64,000 nt of DNA from DAOUJI01 sp965237875 (GCA_965237875.1 CBDEGP010000001.1:620001-684000), one strand, 5' to 3'; positions 18,501 to 26,090 are shown, counted from the stretch's first letter. Notes: generated by a model from the letters alone, not told the origin. Numbers and translations: made by a program.

Positions 18501-18719
18501 GAAGGTGTCCAGGGCCGTCAGGTCAACAGCGCGGCGGGACTGGCTCGCGGGCGGGTTTACCTCGTTGATTTCCTCGCTCTTAGCCAGCCCGGTGAGGACC
18601 AGGAAGTCCCGCACGGCGCTGGTGATGTTGGCTTCCTGCTCGCCGTTGTCATGCCGCCGGAGGATTTCACGGGCGGCCTCGGCATAGCGGGGGTCGTTGT
18701 AGTCGATGAACGTAGTCAT
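15552..18719 (-). CDS. Type IIG-like restriction enzyme/adenine methyltransferase
   Basis: A 1055-residue protein from ATG 18719; the frame extends 40 codons further upstream but without family character. Residues 60-130 look like a nuclease domain: VDLTALDTFIEMK has the E-x-K of PD-(D/E)XK enzymes, followed by GVRMGILTDGKHWLLRW. The N6-adenine methyltransferase core carries GEYYTP (333-338), motif I DPACGSGTF (360-368) and motif IV NPPW (578-581). The last 350 residues fit a target-recognition region and include LPIPAFN. Nuclease, methylase and recognition in one chain indicate type IIG; it may act alone in phage defence. No separate S or R subunit lies nearby. BREX PglX-type methylases are an alternative but lack partners here. 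Confidence 0.85.
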   Translation of the reverse strand: MTTFIDYNDPRYAEAAREILRRHDNGEQEANITSAVRDFLVLTGLAKSEEINEVNPPASQSRRAVDLTALDTFIEMKRRVGNGINPDPRWVEQLDDYLAASQSDGKGVRMGILTDGKHWLLRWPGAGQVKTVRPYAFTLEDPDRWLLLYEWLRDEALVSLENIPPDRSAVESHFGPNSPQYQRDIDALAAMYRDYADHETIKVKRRLWHDLLRTALGEVADTTEEMDDLFVRHTYLTAVIGMVVQASFGLDIRQLAETDPADLLLGREFRRKTGLQGVVESDFFAWPTEVGRLPLLKTVARHVAKFDWREAPTDIAAILYETVIPPEERRTLGEYYTPAWLAKAIVRELVTDPLDQSVLDPACGSGTFVAEAVAHFIEAADQNPRLNPKEKLEWLRMSIAGIDVHPVAVHLARAAWVLASRSVIQGEFDHGVTSNVTVPIYLGDALQLRFRTGDMFAGNEVTIEVDPQREEKPTTAAFGEGIKAPQLIFPMSLIKRAEHFDSFMGDVAEAIEHEEDPYFALDAHNITDDGERGVLENTISVLKTLHDEGRDHIWAYYTRNLVRPVTLALKKMDVIVGNPPWINYNQTIDILRTELERQSKETYGIWQGGRYATHQDVAGLFFSRCVALYLKDGGLIGMVMPHSALQTGQYARWRTGAWSTRRGLQTLSVDLGVKAAWDLERLEPNTFFPVPASVVFAKRLGAAQKALPLAGSVERWLGKAGGDDVRRESVPITDTSLSGESPYAGYSRQGASVVPRCLFFVNETENTAIVQAGQTITVNPRRGSQDKEPWRSLDLTAITDQTIEKAHVFDVHLGETVVPYATLEPLKAVLPVKRGDSQLRADTKGTGGIRLSGLERRMRDRWQAISHFWEENKAPANRLNLLGQLDYIHKLSAQLEWQSDPGERTIRIVYTGNGEPTAARIQYDAIVDTKLYWIACKDLEETYYLLAIINSDALWAAVTPLMPKGLFGARDLHKHLWKLPIPAFNGRNRQHAAIAQAGQAAAEGAAHQLTQLRQERGPDLTVTIARRELRKWLRASAEGRAVEAGVGRLLRGGGG

Positions 18720-18838
18720 GGAAGCATCCGCCGCCTTCCCGACGGCGCATCTTAGAGTGTAGCACAATGACCGACAGCGCCCGCCGCCTGACCGCTCCAA
18801 TGCCTGTGTGCTATGGGGCTGTTCCCCACCGGAAAACA

Positions 18839-18930
18839 CTTGACAACCGGTTGTTAATATGAGTAAGTTTGCTTACTCTCTATCGCTTCGGCTGTAGGGT
18901 CGAGACCGCCTCCACGGCGGTCTCTGTCTT
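18839..18930 (+). ncRNA. Candidate short RNA: palindrome, extended -10 and intrinsic terminator
   Basis: ACAACCGGTTGT (18843-18854) is a perfect 12-bp palindrome. It leads into TGTTAATAT, an extended -10-like element, then the hairpin GAGTAAG-TTTG-CTTACTC. The segment ends in a perfect 9-bp stem GAGACCGCC-TCCAC-GGCGGTCTC (18902-18924) followed by TGTCTTTCT. Together this looks like an RNA of about 60 nt on the plus strand, or a regulator-bound palindrome with a terminator. No known family recognised. Confidence 0.3.
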
Positions 18931-18933
18931 TCT

Positions 18934-18964
18934 GAGACCTTTGCATAACCTCCGTCATTCCTGT
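18934..18964 (+). repeat. Partial copy of a dispersed repeat (GAGACCTTTGCA family)
   Basis: GAGACCTTTGCA at 18934-18945 and the following bases up to GTCATTCC match the left end of the complete element at 62531-62651. The right inverted arm is absent or degenerate here. The rest of the 18720-19071 gap holds no supported gene. Confidence 0.55.
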
Positions 18965-19071
18965 AATAGTCAGCTAATTCGTTGACAAAAATTGCAAGGC
19001 TTGTAAGGGAGTCTGGCCGTTGAGGCCCCGATGAGGTCTTTCGGCGCCCGTAGGGCCGACCGGCCGGAGGC

Positions 19072-19848
19072 CTAAGGCGCGCCGACGGCGATTATCTTCC
19101 GGCTGCCGGTGGGTTGGACCGGACGATTATTTGGGACGCCGCTCAACGCCAGCAGACTGTTGACCTGTTCCTGCGAAATGGATTTCGGCTCACGCATCAC
19201 GTACCAGTCAACCGGCTCGGAGCACGGGGGAGTCGTCAGCGAGCCGTCGTACTTGAAATAGCTAAGCTCGCCCGGCGTGTAGACGCTGGAGTTGAGCCCA
19301 TCCCCGGGTGAAGCGGCGTCGCCGGGGGCCGGGGCGGCGTCGAGAATGGCCTGCACTATAGGGCTGGTATCGCCCAGTATAAACAACAGTCCCACTACCG
19401 CCACGGCGCCGGTGGTGTCCTGATGCACCAGGTGCAGCTCCGCCGCAAAGCTCACTTCGTCTATCCAATGTTCCGAGGGCGAATGAAGGTGCGCCGACTT
19501 CAACTCGGAGGTCCGCTGGCCGGCGCTGAACGCGGAGCCCGGATCGTAGTCCACGTACACGAACCTGCCCTTGTTGCGCACTGATTTAGCGTCAGCGCCG
19601 TACGAAAACGAAATAGGCCCGGCGCCGCCCGGCTCATATCCGGCTATGTCGATAGGCGACTGGCGCTCGCCGTCGGCGCAAAGTGCGTACTCTTCAGACA
19701 GCGAGGCCCAATTTTCCGGCGCGCCCGGCCCCTCGTATCCCCACTCCACCGCACCGGCAATCGTTGGGGTAGGCTCGCCGCCGCCGCAGGCGGCAATTGA
19801 GAACATTGCCGACAGCAGGCACGCCAGCGTCAGCCCTGCGATTTTCAT
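19072..19848 (-). CDS. Alpha-carbonic anhydrase lipoprotein
   Basis: Zinc enzyme interconverting CO2 and bicarbonate, here anchored outside the membrane. The start is taken as ATG 19848 because it opens a clean lipoprotein signal (ending SIAAC, Cys at residue 21), giving 258 aa; the frame upstream to 19974 has no signal character. The alpha-CA fold is clear: RQSPIDI near residue 62, then LKSAHLHSPSEHW and SFAAELHLVHQD, which supply the three zinc-ligand histidines, and GSLTTPPCSEPVDWYVM near residue 205. It stands alone on the minus strand, pointing toward the restriction-methyltransferase gene. Likely supplies bicarbonate or buffers the cell surface. Confidence 0.95.
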   Translation of the reverse strand: MKIAGLTLACLLSAMFSIAACGGGEPTPTIAGAVEWGYEGPGAPENWASLSEEYALCADGERQSPIDIAGYEPGGAGPISFSYGADAKSVRNKGRFVYVDYDPGSAFSAGQRTSELKSAHLHSPSEHWIDEVSFAAELHLVHQDTTGAVAVVGLLFILGDTSPIVQAILDAAPAPGDAASPGDGLNSSVYTPGELSYFKYDGSLTTPPCSEPVDWYVMREPKSISQEQVNSLLALSGVPNNRPVQPTGSRKIIAVGAP

Positions 19849-20081
19849 TCTTAGCTTATTTTTCAAGTCCGGGCAGAGGAATCCGACGCTTATCCGGGGA
19901 TTTAAGCCTAACGCCTTAGCTGCTGGGGCGTCAATCCGGCGCGTCTTCTGGTGAAGGCCGGAGTCCATAGGCATCGGATAAAGAATACGCGGAGAGTCCT
20001 GGGTTCCGGCCCCGTATCGAGTACGGAGCCGGCTCTGCGCTAGAATAATGGAGGGTGGGGCCTAGTCCCCCCTCATCCCAA

Positions 20082-20128
20082 CCTTCTCCCGCCAGGGGAG
20101 AAGGGGTAATTGCTGTCTATTTTCACAT
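20082..20128. repeat. REP-like palindromic repeat, copy 1
   Basis: CCTTCTCCC (20082-20090) and GGGAGAAGG (20096-20104) form a 9-bp stem, followed by a conserved tail containing CTGTCTATT. An inverted copy, with the tail as AATAGACAG, lies at 23022-23057 on the other side of the molybdenum hydroxylase gene pair. The element at 62531 contains a similar CCCTCTC/GAGAGGG core. Confidence 0.6.
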
Positions 20129-20130
20129 GG

Positions 20131-20159
20131 AAATGGGACCGCAATTCGCGGTCCCATTT
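20131..20159. terminator. Strong symmetric stem-loop upstream of the molybdenum hydroxylase gene
   Basis: AAATGGGACCGC and GCGGTCCCATTT are perfect 12-bp arms around AATTC. The A and T ends make it terminator-like in both directions. It lies 234 bp before the start at 20394 and 283 bp upstream of the carbonic anhydrase start, so it may insulate the two divergent units or act as an attenuator. Otherwise the 19849-20393 gap shows no supported gene. Confidence 0.6.
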
Positions 20160-20393
20160 TACGGAGTATAACAAAGCTAGTCCTGACACCCACTGTTTGT
20201 ATTTGTCAATGGCTTCATCCCCATGACGCCCATGACGCCACTTGGGGAGAAGTTCCGGCGCACGGCTGGGCGGGAATTGGGCAGCAGGTGGCAGATGGGA
20301 CTAAGCGGCGCTATAATCCAGGCAGAGCGGAATTCTCCAACACTCGGTTCCCGCTCAGGGGCCGTTTACTCATCCTATGGAGGTGGCGTTTTC

Positions 20394-22676
20394 ATGACTT
20401 CCAACATCGTTCTATCCAACGTGGAATATGACGTCGTGGGCACCAGACCAATCCGGCCCGACGGCGTGGACAAAGTCACCGGCAGGGCGGAGTACGGCGC
20501 CGACGTCAAGCTGACCGGCCTGCTCCATGCCAAGATACTCCGCAGCCCCCACGCCCACGCTCGCATCAAGTCCATAGACACCAGCGCCGCCGAGGCCCAC
20601 CCGGGAGTCTACGCGGTGGTCACCGGCAAGGACCTGCCCTTCTCGTCCAAGACCAGGGAGGAACTGGGGAACGGTTACCTTTCCTTAAAGTTCAAGAGCG
20701 ACAACGTCCTCGCCACCGATAAGGTCCAGTACAAGGGGCACGCCGTCGCGGCAGTTGCGGCGGTCAACGCCCACGTGGCCGAGGAAGCCGCCGATCTCAT
20801 CAAGGTTGACTATGAGGTCCTTCCCGCGCTCACCAACGCCAGGGACGCCATGAAAGAAAACGCGGTCCTGGTGCACGACGACAACCTGTACACGTCTGGG
20901 TTGGACGGGAAGTCCGAAAAGCCCAGCAACATAGCTTCCCATTCGCGGTTTGAGCTTGGCGACTTAGAAGAGGGCTTCTCCAAGGCCGACGTTGTGGTGG
21001 AGCACGAGTTTGACACCAAGACGGTGCACCAGGGCTACATCGAGCCCCACACTGCCACGGCCTATTGGAACAAGGACGGCCAGCTTGACATCTGGTGCAG
21101 CACCCAGGGCCCCTTCTGGGTCCGGCGGGACACGGCGGAGCTGCTCGACCATCCCGTCTCGAAGATCAAGGTCACGCCCATGGAAATCGGAGGCGGCTTT
21201 GGCGGCAAGATTCCCGTATATCTTGAGCCTGTAGCCTCCCTCTTGTCTGCTAAATCGGGCCATCCTGTGAAAGTGACCATGACCAGGACCGAAGTATTCG
21301 AGGCGTCGGGACCCGGCGCCGGCGCCTGGATGAGGGTCAAGATAGGCGCCACCAAGGACGGGATGCTGACCGCCATGCAGGCCGAATACGCCTTCGAGGC
21401 CGGAGCTTTCCCCGGCTCTCCGGTGGGCCAGGCCGCAACCTGCGGCTTCTCCGCCTACGACTTCCCCAACGGCCGCGCCGACGCTTACGACGTGATCACC
21501 AACAAGCCCAAGACGGCCGCCTACCGCGCGCCGGGGTCGCCCCAGGCGTCCTTCGCAGTGGAAACGGTTGTGGATGAAATCTGCGAGAAGGTGGGCATGG
21601 AGCCGTTGGAGTTCAGGCTGAAGAACGCTGCCAAGGACGGCACCCGCAAGATCGAGGGGCCCGTCCTCCGCAACATCACCCAGGTTGAGTGCATCAACGC
21701 CCTGATGGACCACGACCACTACAAGACAGGGCTGGATGGAAAGAACCGGGGCAGAGGTGTGGCCACCGGCTTCTGGGGCAACGCCAATCTGCAGTCCAGC
21801 GCCACTCTCACCGTGGAACCCGACGGCACCATAAGCATGCTGGAGGGTTCCGTGGACATCGGCGGGACCAGGGCGTCTATCGCCATGCAGGCTGCCGAGG
21901 CCTTGGAACTGCCTTACCAGGACATCAAGCCGACGGTGGCTGACACCGACTCGGTGGGATACACCGCCGTCACCGGCGGCAGCCGGACGGCATTCGCCAC
22001 CGGATGGGCGGCCATCGACGCCGCTGAAGACGTGAAGCGGCAAATGATAGAGCGGGCAGCCAAGATATGGGACACGGACGTAAGCAACGTCCAATACTCC
22101 AAGGGCGTGTTCACTCACGGCGCCGACCCTGAGCTCAAGATGACCTTCAAAGAGCTCGCCGGACGTCTCATAGGCACCGGCGGCGGCGTCGCCGCCTCGG
22201 CCAGCGTGGAACCCACGGGGCAGGCCGTGTCCGTAGGGACCCACATAGTGGACGTTGAGGTGGACCCGGACACGGGCAAGGTTGACATACTCCGCTACAC
22301 TGCGGTGCAGGACGCTGGAAAGGCCATCCACCCCTCCTACGTGGAAGGGCAGATGCAGGGCGGAGTGGTCCAGGGAATAGGCTGGGCGCTCAACGAGGAG
22401 TACTACTTCAACGACAACGGCCAGATGGTCAACTCCAGCCTCCTCGACTACCGGATGCCCACGAGCCTGGACCTGCCGATGATTGACACCATCATCGTCG
22501 AGCAGGCGAACCCGGGCCACCGCTACGGCGCCAAGGGAGTGGGCGAAATACCCATTGTCCCGCCCATGGCCGCCATAGCCAACGCCATATACGACGCCGT
22601 GGGTGTCAGGATGAAGACGCTGCCCATGAGCCCTGGCGCCGTGTTGGAAGCTCTTTGGGAGAAGAACGGGGGCTAG
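20394..22676 (+). CDS. Molybdenum hydroxylase large subunit (xanthine dehydrogenase family, molybdopterin-binding)
   Basis: Large Mo-cofactor subunit of the xanthine dehydrogenase/aldehyde oxidase family, 760 aa from ATG 20394, preceded by GGAGGTGG. The frame continues upstream to 20223 without homology character. Signatures: RSPHAHARIKSID near residue 53, the PMEIGGGFGGK Mo-cofactor loop near 262, TAAYRAPGSPQASFAVE near 370, and KGVGEIPIVPP near 720 with the catalytic glutamate. The carbon monoxide dehydrogenase loop (AYRCSFR) is absent, so CO is unlikely as substrate. Unusually, neither the FAD subunit nor the 2Fe-2S subunit is adjacent; only a MoaD-like gene follows. It has a close paralogue at 48425-50734. 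Confidence 0.93.
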   Translation: MTSNIVLSNVEYDVVGTRPIRPDGVDKVTGRAEYGADVKLTGLLHAKILRSPHAHARIKSIDTSAAEAHPGVYAVVTGKDLPFSSKTREELGNGYLSLKFKSDNVLATDKVQYKGHAVAAVAAVNAHVAEEAADLIKVDYEVLPALTNARDAMKENAVLVHDDNLYTSGLDGKSEKPSNIASHSRFELGDLEEGFSKADVVVEHEFDTKTVHQGYIEPHTATAYWNKDGQLDIWCSTQGPFWVRRDTAELLDHPVSKIKVTPMEIGGGFGGKIPVYLEPVASLLSAKSGHPVKVTMTRTEVFEASGPGAGAWMRVKIGATKDGMLTAMQAEYAFEAGAFPGSPVGQAATCGFSAYDFPNGRADAYDVITNKPKTAAYRAPGSPQASFAVETVVDEICEKVGMEPLEFRLKNAAKDGTRKIEGPVLRNITQVECINALMDHDHYKTGLDGKNRGRGVATGFWGNANLQSSATLTVEPDGTISMLEGSVDIGGTRASIAMQAAEALELPYQDIKPTVADTDSVGYTAVTGGSRTAFATGWAAIDAAEDVKRQMIERAAKIWDTDVSNVQYSKGVFTHGADPELKMTFKELAGRLIGTGGGVAASASVEPTGQAVSVGTHIVDVEVDPDTGKVDILRYTAVQDAGKAIHPSYVEGQMQGGVVQGIGWALNEEYYFNDNGQMVNSSLLDYRMPTSLDLPMIDTIIVEQANPGHRYGAKGVGEIPIVPPMAAIANAIYDAVGVRMKTLPMSPGAVLEALWEKNGG

Positions 22677-22679
22677 CCT

Positions 22680-22943
22680 GTGCCCACGGTCTTCATACCC
22701 ACCATGCTCCAGAAGCTGACGGGCGGCGTTAAGCAGCTAGACATGGAAGCCACCAACGTCCGCCAGGTAGTCGAACGGCTTGAGGAGCAGTTCCCTGGGA
22801 TGAAAGAGCGGTTGGTGGAGGACGGAAATATCCGCTCCAACATCCAGGTCGCAGTGGATGGCGAGATAGCCAACATGGGGATACTTGAGAAGGTGGCAGA
22901 GGGCAGCGAGGTCCATTTCGTGCCAGCCATCGGCGGCGGCTGA
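22680..22943 (+). CDS. MoaD/ThiS-family sulphur-carrier-like protein
   Basis: An 87-residue ubiquitin-like protein starting at GTG 22680, three bases after the stop of the molybdenum hydroxylase gene. The fold pattern fits MoaD/ThiS: N-terminal beta hairpin, helix with VRQVVERLEEQFPG, NIQVAVDGE and the VHFVPAIGGG tail. MoaD needs a terminal Gly-Gly for adenylation and thiocarboxylation; here the end is GGG. Tight coupling to a Mo enzyme suggests a dedicated sulphur carrier for Mo cofactor synthesis or maturation. It may alternatively be the general MoaD. Confidence 0.85.
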   Translation: MPTVFIPTMLQKLTGGVKQLDMEATNVRQVVERLEEQFPGMKERLVEDGNIRSNIQVAVDGEIANMGILEKVAEGSEVHFVPAIGGG

Positions 22944-22976
22944 CCCGCCCGGCCTATTGGATGTTCATAACTTCAG

Positions 22977-23009
22977 GCCGCCTCTCGATTAGGGGCGGCT
23001 TGGTTGTTT
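22977..23009 (+). terminator. Intrinsic terminator after the MoaD-like gene
   Basis: GCCGCCTC and GGGGCGGC form an 8-bp stem (one G-U pair) with a 7-nt loop, followed by TTGGTTGTTT. It lies 34 nt past the stop at 22943. Confidence 0.7.
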
Positions 23010-23021
23010 CACCATGATAAT

Positions 23022-23057
23022 AGACAGTGCATGCCCTTCTCCCGCCAGTGGAGAAGG
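23022..23057. repeat. REP-like palindromic repeat, copy 2 (inverted)
   Basis: CCTTCTCC (23035-23042) and GGAGAAGG (23050-23057) form an 8-bp stem, preceded by the AATAGACAG tail. It is in inverted orientation to the copy at 20082, so the two copies bracket the Mo hydroxylase-MoaD pair. Confidence 0.6.
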
Positions 23058-23131
23058 CGTAGTCTGCCCTGAGCCTATAAAAGTGGGACGAGTGGGAGTG
23101 GAGCCGTCTGGGAGCATCCGAAAGCTAACCC

Positions 23132-24998
23132 AAATCCCCCACCTAACATTGTTGGGAGTTGCTTCGTGTGGTTGCAGGGCGTGTTCGGTGTCGACCAAGG
23201 GTGACGCATGACATGATCGGGCGTGGACAGGGTCTCGGGCGAGGCCTTTGAGGGTATCGGCAGCGCTCCCCCACCAATTGTGGGTGTTTTCAGGCCGAAG
23301 AAGGCATGGCTGGGCCTGGCAACTCGGCTGAGTCGCCTTCAACCGATGGTCCAGCAGGACGGCCTATGCCGGCTACGGCTCGGCAGCCAGCGCCGATATC
23401 CTCTGGCGCGCCCTGAGCAGCAACGCGTATGAGGGATGGCCACGGGCCAGACGGATGATCAGTCTCCTGGCGTGACTCACCACACGGCCCGGCAGGGCGA
23501 TCAGTACGAAGCGGACTGCCTTCAGACGCCTGCTCACCCACTCCTGGCCCAACACCAGCCGCTTCATCGCAGAGTTCAGGTTGAACGCCAGCGCCGCTAT
23601 CGCCCACCATGCGGCGTTGGCGCCGAACAGGCCCGACGGCAGCCTGCCCCCGGCAAGGTCACTCTTGAGAACGCCGTGGACCTCCTCGCCCTTGCCGCAT
23701 CTCTGCCTCGACCACCAGATCAACTCATCTCCCGCAAGAGTCCGGTTGGTCACCACTCCGAATACCTTGTGCCAACCCCTGCCGGACAACTCCATGGCAG
23801 CAAAGGGCAACTCCATCTGACCCTCCATTCCCGGCAGCGGCTGTTCGATCAACCGCTCCCTGGTAGCTATGAACCGGTACTCAGGGCTGTTCCTGGCGTG
23901 GCCTATCCAGTTGGGAACGAAGTTCACCTCAGCCCACTGCTGACCCGTGTCCACACGGCGCTCGCCCACCTTGCGGTACAGTGGCTGCCACTCCTCATCG
24001 GCAACCTGCGACACCGCGCGCCGGAACTCCGCCGTCACGTCAACCCCCACCGCAAACTCGATCACCCCGAACCGCTCGTCCCTGCCCTCGGCGCAGTACC
24101 GCAGAAGCTCCTGCTGGTACCCGGCCGTGTCAGACCGCAGCATCACCTTGTCCACCCCGGCAGGCAGATGCCCCAGCGCTTCGCTCAACACTCGCAGCTG
24201 CTGATGGCCCGCAGGTACGTTGCCGTCCCGAAACTCCGAATGCAACACCAAGTCAGCCTCTGCCCAGTAGGTCGTCAGCGGCTGGTACGCGCTGTACTTC
24301 TTGTAGCTGTAGAGCGACTCCTGCTTGTGCGTCTCCACCAGGGTGGCGTCCATGTCCAGCGTGGCCTCCCTATGAGGCGAACGGCTCTGCACGAAGCCCA
24401 CCAGGTCGGCGTTCACCTTCCCCAGCCCTCTCAGCGCTTCGTTGGGAGAAGGTATGAATGCCCTGTGAGCTTCCCGCTTCGCCTCCTCGTCCGCGTCGTG
24501 GAACCTCTCCAGGTAGCGGAACACCGCAGACTCCGACGGCACGCTCCGTCGACGCTCCACACGCCATCTCTCCAGGAGCGCCCTGCGCTCTCTGCCACCC
24601 ATGCCCCAACTCTCGATCTCGCGAATCACCCTGCACAGCCCTTCGTCCTTCTCGAGGATGTCCAGGTCGGACACTGACTCGCCCCCTGCCAGGTTCAGCA
24701 GTATCAGCGAGGTGACTATCTGGCTGTCCGTCCAGCCCTGTCCACACCCCCGTAGTCCAACGTGGCGCTCTGCCGATGACCTCAAGCCGGACGCGTGTAT
24801 CAACTCCAGGTACGTCATCAGCCCCGACAGCCCCGTCATACCCGTCGAACTCTTCTCCTGCTCGTACTGGAACGGCAGTAAGCCTTGCCTCATAATAGGT
24901 GCACCTCGTTGGTGATCGTTTCTCTCTTCCAAAAAACATCTTAGCCCCCTTCACGGCGGGCTCCAACGAGGTCTTCCTCTCACCTAGGTGGGGAATCT
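23132..24998 (-). mobile_element. IS1380-family insertion sequence
   Basis: The element carries one IS1380 transposase gene. Candidate terminal inverted repeats are AAATCCCCCACCTAA starting at 23132 and, on the other strand, AGATTCCCCACCTAG starting at 24998, identical at 12 of 15 positions. Both sides also show AAGCTAA (23122-23128 and 24999-25005), but offset by three bases on the left, so a target duplication is not proven. Between the left end and the transposase stop are about 225 bp of non-coding sequence. The boundaries are inference; the element itself is certain from its transposase. Confidence 0.7.
23373..24893 (-). CDS. IS1380 family transposase
   Basis: DDE transposase of the IS1380 family, 506 aa from ATG 24893, with GAGGTG 8 nt upstream; an in-frame TTG at 24932 is less likely. 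The catalytic region starts with REATLDMDATLVETHKQ near residue 180, giving the first aspartate, then VMLRSDTAGYQQELLRYC near 255 with the second. The C-terminal segment (GKGEEVHGVLKSDLAGGRLP) holds the glutamate region near 410. No internal stop or frameshift is visible, so the copy may still be active. It lies between the Mo hydroxylase locus and the APS reductase gene. Confidence 0.95.
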   Translation of the reverse strand: MRQGLLPFQYEQEKSSTGMTGLSGLMTYLELIHASGLRSSAERHVGLRGCGQGWTDSQIVTSLILLNLAGGESVSDLDILEKDEGLCRVIREIESWGMGGRERRALLERWRVERRRSVPSESAVFRYLERFHDADEEAKREAHRAFIPSPNEALRGLGKVNADLVGFVQSRSPHREATLDMDATLVETHKQESLYSYKKYSAYQPLTTYWAEADLVLHSEFRDGNVPAGHQQLRVLSEALGHLPAGVDKVMLRSDTAGYQQELLRYCAEGRDERFGVIEFAVGVDVTAEFRRAVSQVADEEWQPLYRKVGERRVDTGQQWAEVNFVPNWIGHARNSPEYRFIATRERLIEQPLPGMEGQMELPFAAMELSGRGWHKVFGVVTNRTLAGDELIWWSRQRCGKGEEVHGVLKSDLAGGRLPSGLFGANAAWWAIAALAFNLNSAMKRLVLGQEWVSRRLKAVRFVLIALPGRVVSHARRLIIRLARGHPSYALLLRARQRISALAAEP

Positions 24999-25300
24999 AA
25001 GCTAATCCGCTGCCTTGACATTCTGTGCAGACGTGGTATGCTCTTTTTCGATGTTTCTCGCTCGGTTCGGAGACGACTTGCACCACTTGTGTATCCGCCC
25101 CCAATAGCAGGGGCAGGTTACGAATCGCAAGTTCCGGCATCATTATCTGCGCCCGTCTAGCTAAGGCGAGCGCAGTGTTTATTTGTAAGGGGTCAGCGAT
25201 TCGGAGCACAACCGCCCAACCCGCCAAGGTCCGCTGAATTGGGAGCCCGGTACGGCAGTCCAGTCTTAAGATGGGAGAAAACCCTGCAGAGGTAAGAATC
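24999..25300. other. Intergenic region between the IS and the APS reductase gene
   Basis: About 300 bp with no firm gene. The minus strand is open (from within the APS reductase gene to 24997) and contains a stretch around LRIADPLQINTALALARRAQ that faintly resembles the C-terminal part of a PIN-domain toxin, but no start or catalytic acids support a gene. It should hold the promoter for the plus-strand gene at 25301. Confidence 0.4.
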
Positions 25301-26023
25301 ATGAGCATTAGCCCAAGCACGGAGAACGTTACAGAGCTGGTGGATGGGTTGCATTTCGGCCAGAAAGTGGAGCGGTCGCTGGACCTGATCAACGACGCGT
25401 ACCAGAAGTTCGGTGACAAGATGGTGGTTGCCAACAGCCTGGGTAAAGACTCGGTGGCGGTCTGGCATCTTGCCAAGAGAGTCAGCCCCAACATCCCAGG
25501 TTTCATCATCACCACCAGATATAAGCCTGCGGAGACGGTCAACTTCATGCACCAGCAGGTGAGCCAGTATCCCGAACTCAAGGTCTTCAAGAACGACTCT
25601 CAACAGCCGGAAGCGCTTTACGCCTCCGACCCCGACCTTTGCTGCTACAACTTGAAGGTCCTGCCCACCAGGCAGGCCGTTGAAGACATGGAAGTGGAAT
25701 GCTGGGTGACCGGTCTACGGTGCACCGAAGGCCGCACACGCACCGACTTCCAGGAGATCGAAGAGAGGGACGAGGGGCTGATGAAGCTTAATCCCATCTT
25801 GATCTGGCACGAGCGGGAAGTGTGGCAGTACATAGCCCTCTACCAGGTTCCCGTGAACCCTCTCTATACCCAGGGTTACCGTTCCCTTGGTTGCGCACCG
25901 TGCACCCGCATCTCCAGCGGACCCGATGAGCGGGCTGGCCGGTGGGTGGGCACCAGCAAGTGCGGAGGCGAGTGCGGAATCCACACGCGTCCGCTGAAGA
26001 TGGCCGTAGAACCCAAGGGCTAG
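25301..26023 (+). CDS. cysH: Phosphoadenylyl/adenylyl-sulphate reductase (CysH family, iron-sulphur type)
   Basis: Assimilatory reductase forming sulphite from APS (or PAPS). The start is ATG 25301 with AGAGGTAAG upstream, giving 240 aa; an alternative ATG at 25271 lacks a ribosome site. The PP-loop NSLGKDSVAVWHLAKR lies near residues 44-59. Cluster-ligand cysteines appear as DLCCYNLKVLP (near 115) and LGCAPCTRI (near 200), which marks the 4Fe-4S APS reductase type. The C-terminal KCGGECGIH supplies the catalytic cysteine of the usual ECGLH motif. It stands alone and ends in a terminator-like hairpin. Confidence 0.93.
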   Translation: MSISPSTENVTELVDGLHFGQKVERSLDLINDAYQKFGDKMVVANSLGKDSVAVWHLAKRVSPNIPGFIITTRYKPAETVNFMHQQVSQYPELKVFKNDSQQPEALYASDPDLCCYNLKVLPTRQAVEDMEVECWVTGLRCTEGRTRTDFQEIEERDEGLMKLNPILIWHEREVWQYIALYQVPVNPLYTQGYRSLGCAPCTRISSGPDERAGRWVGTSKCGGECGIHTRPLKMAVEPKG

Positions 26024-26052
26024 TCCACCCCGCAAGAACCTATTCGATAAAG

Positions 26053-26090
26053 AGCCGAGTCCGACTCAAAAGGGCCCGGCTTTCTATTTG
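26053..26090 (+). terminator. Imperfect terminator after cysH
   Basis: AGCCGAGTCC pairs imperfectly with GGGCCCGGCT (one mismatch, one G-U), followed by TTCTATTTG. It lies 30 nt past the stop. The remaining ~280 bp before the next gene show nothing recognisable. Confidence 0.5.

Noticed and set aside
19030..19075. Hammerhead-like CCGATGAGG...TTTCGG segment downstream of the carbonic anhydrase gene
   Set aside because: The invariant CUGAUGA and GAAA core cannot be assembled on either strand; more likely an imperfect stem-loop.
20964..22520. 518-codon open frame antisense to the molybdenum hydroxylase gene
   Set aside because: It mirrors the codon pattern of a high-GC gene on the other strand, has no ribosome site and its translation shows no family motif.
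23122..25005. AAGCTAA on both sides of the IS as target-site duplication
   Set aside because: The left copy is three bases away from the inferred end, and 7 bp exceeds the 4-5 bp I expect for this family; it may be chance.
24999..25270. PIN-domain toxin remnant on the minus strand upstream of cysH
   Set aside because: Only a faint resemblance in LRIADPLQINTALALARR; the frame starts inside cysH antisense and lacks the acidic catalytic residues.
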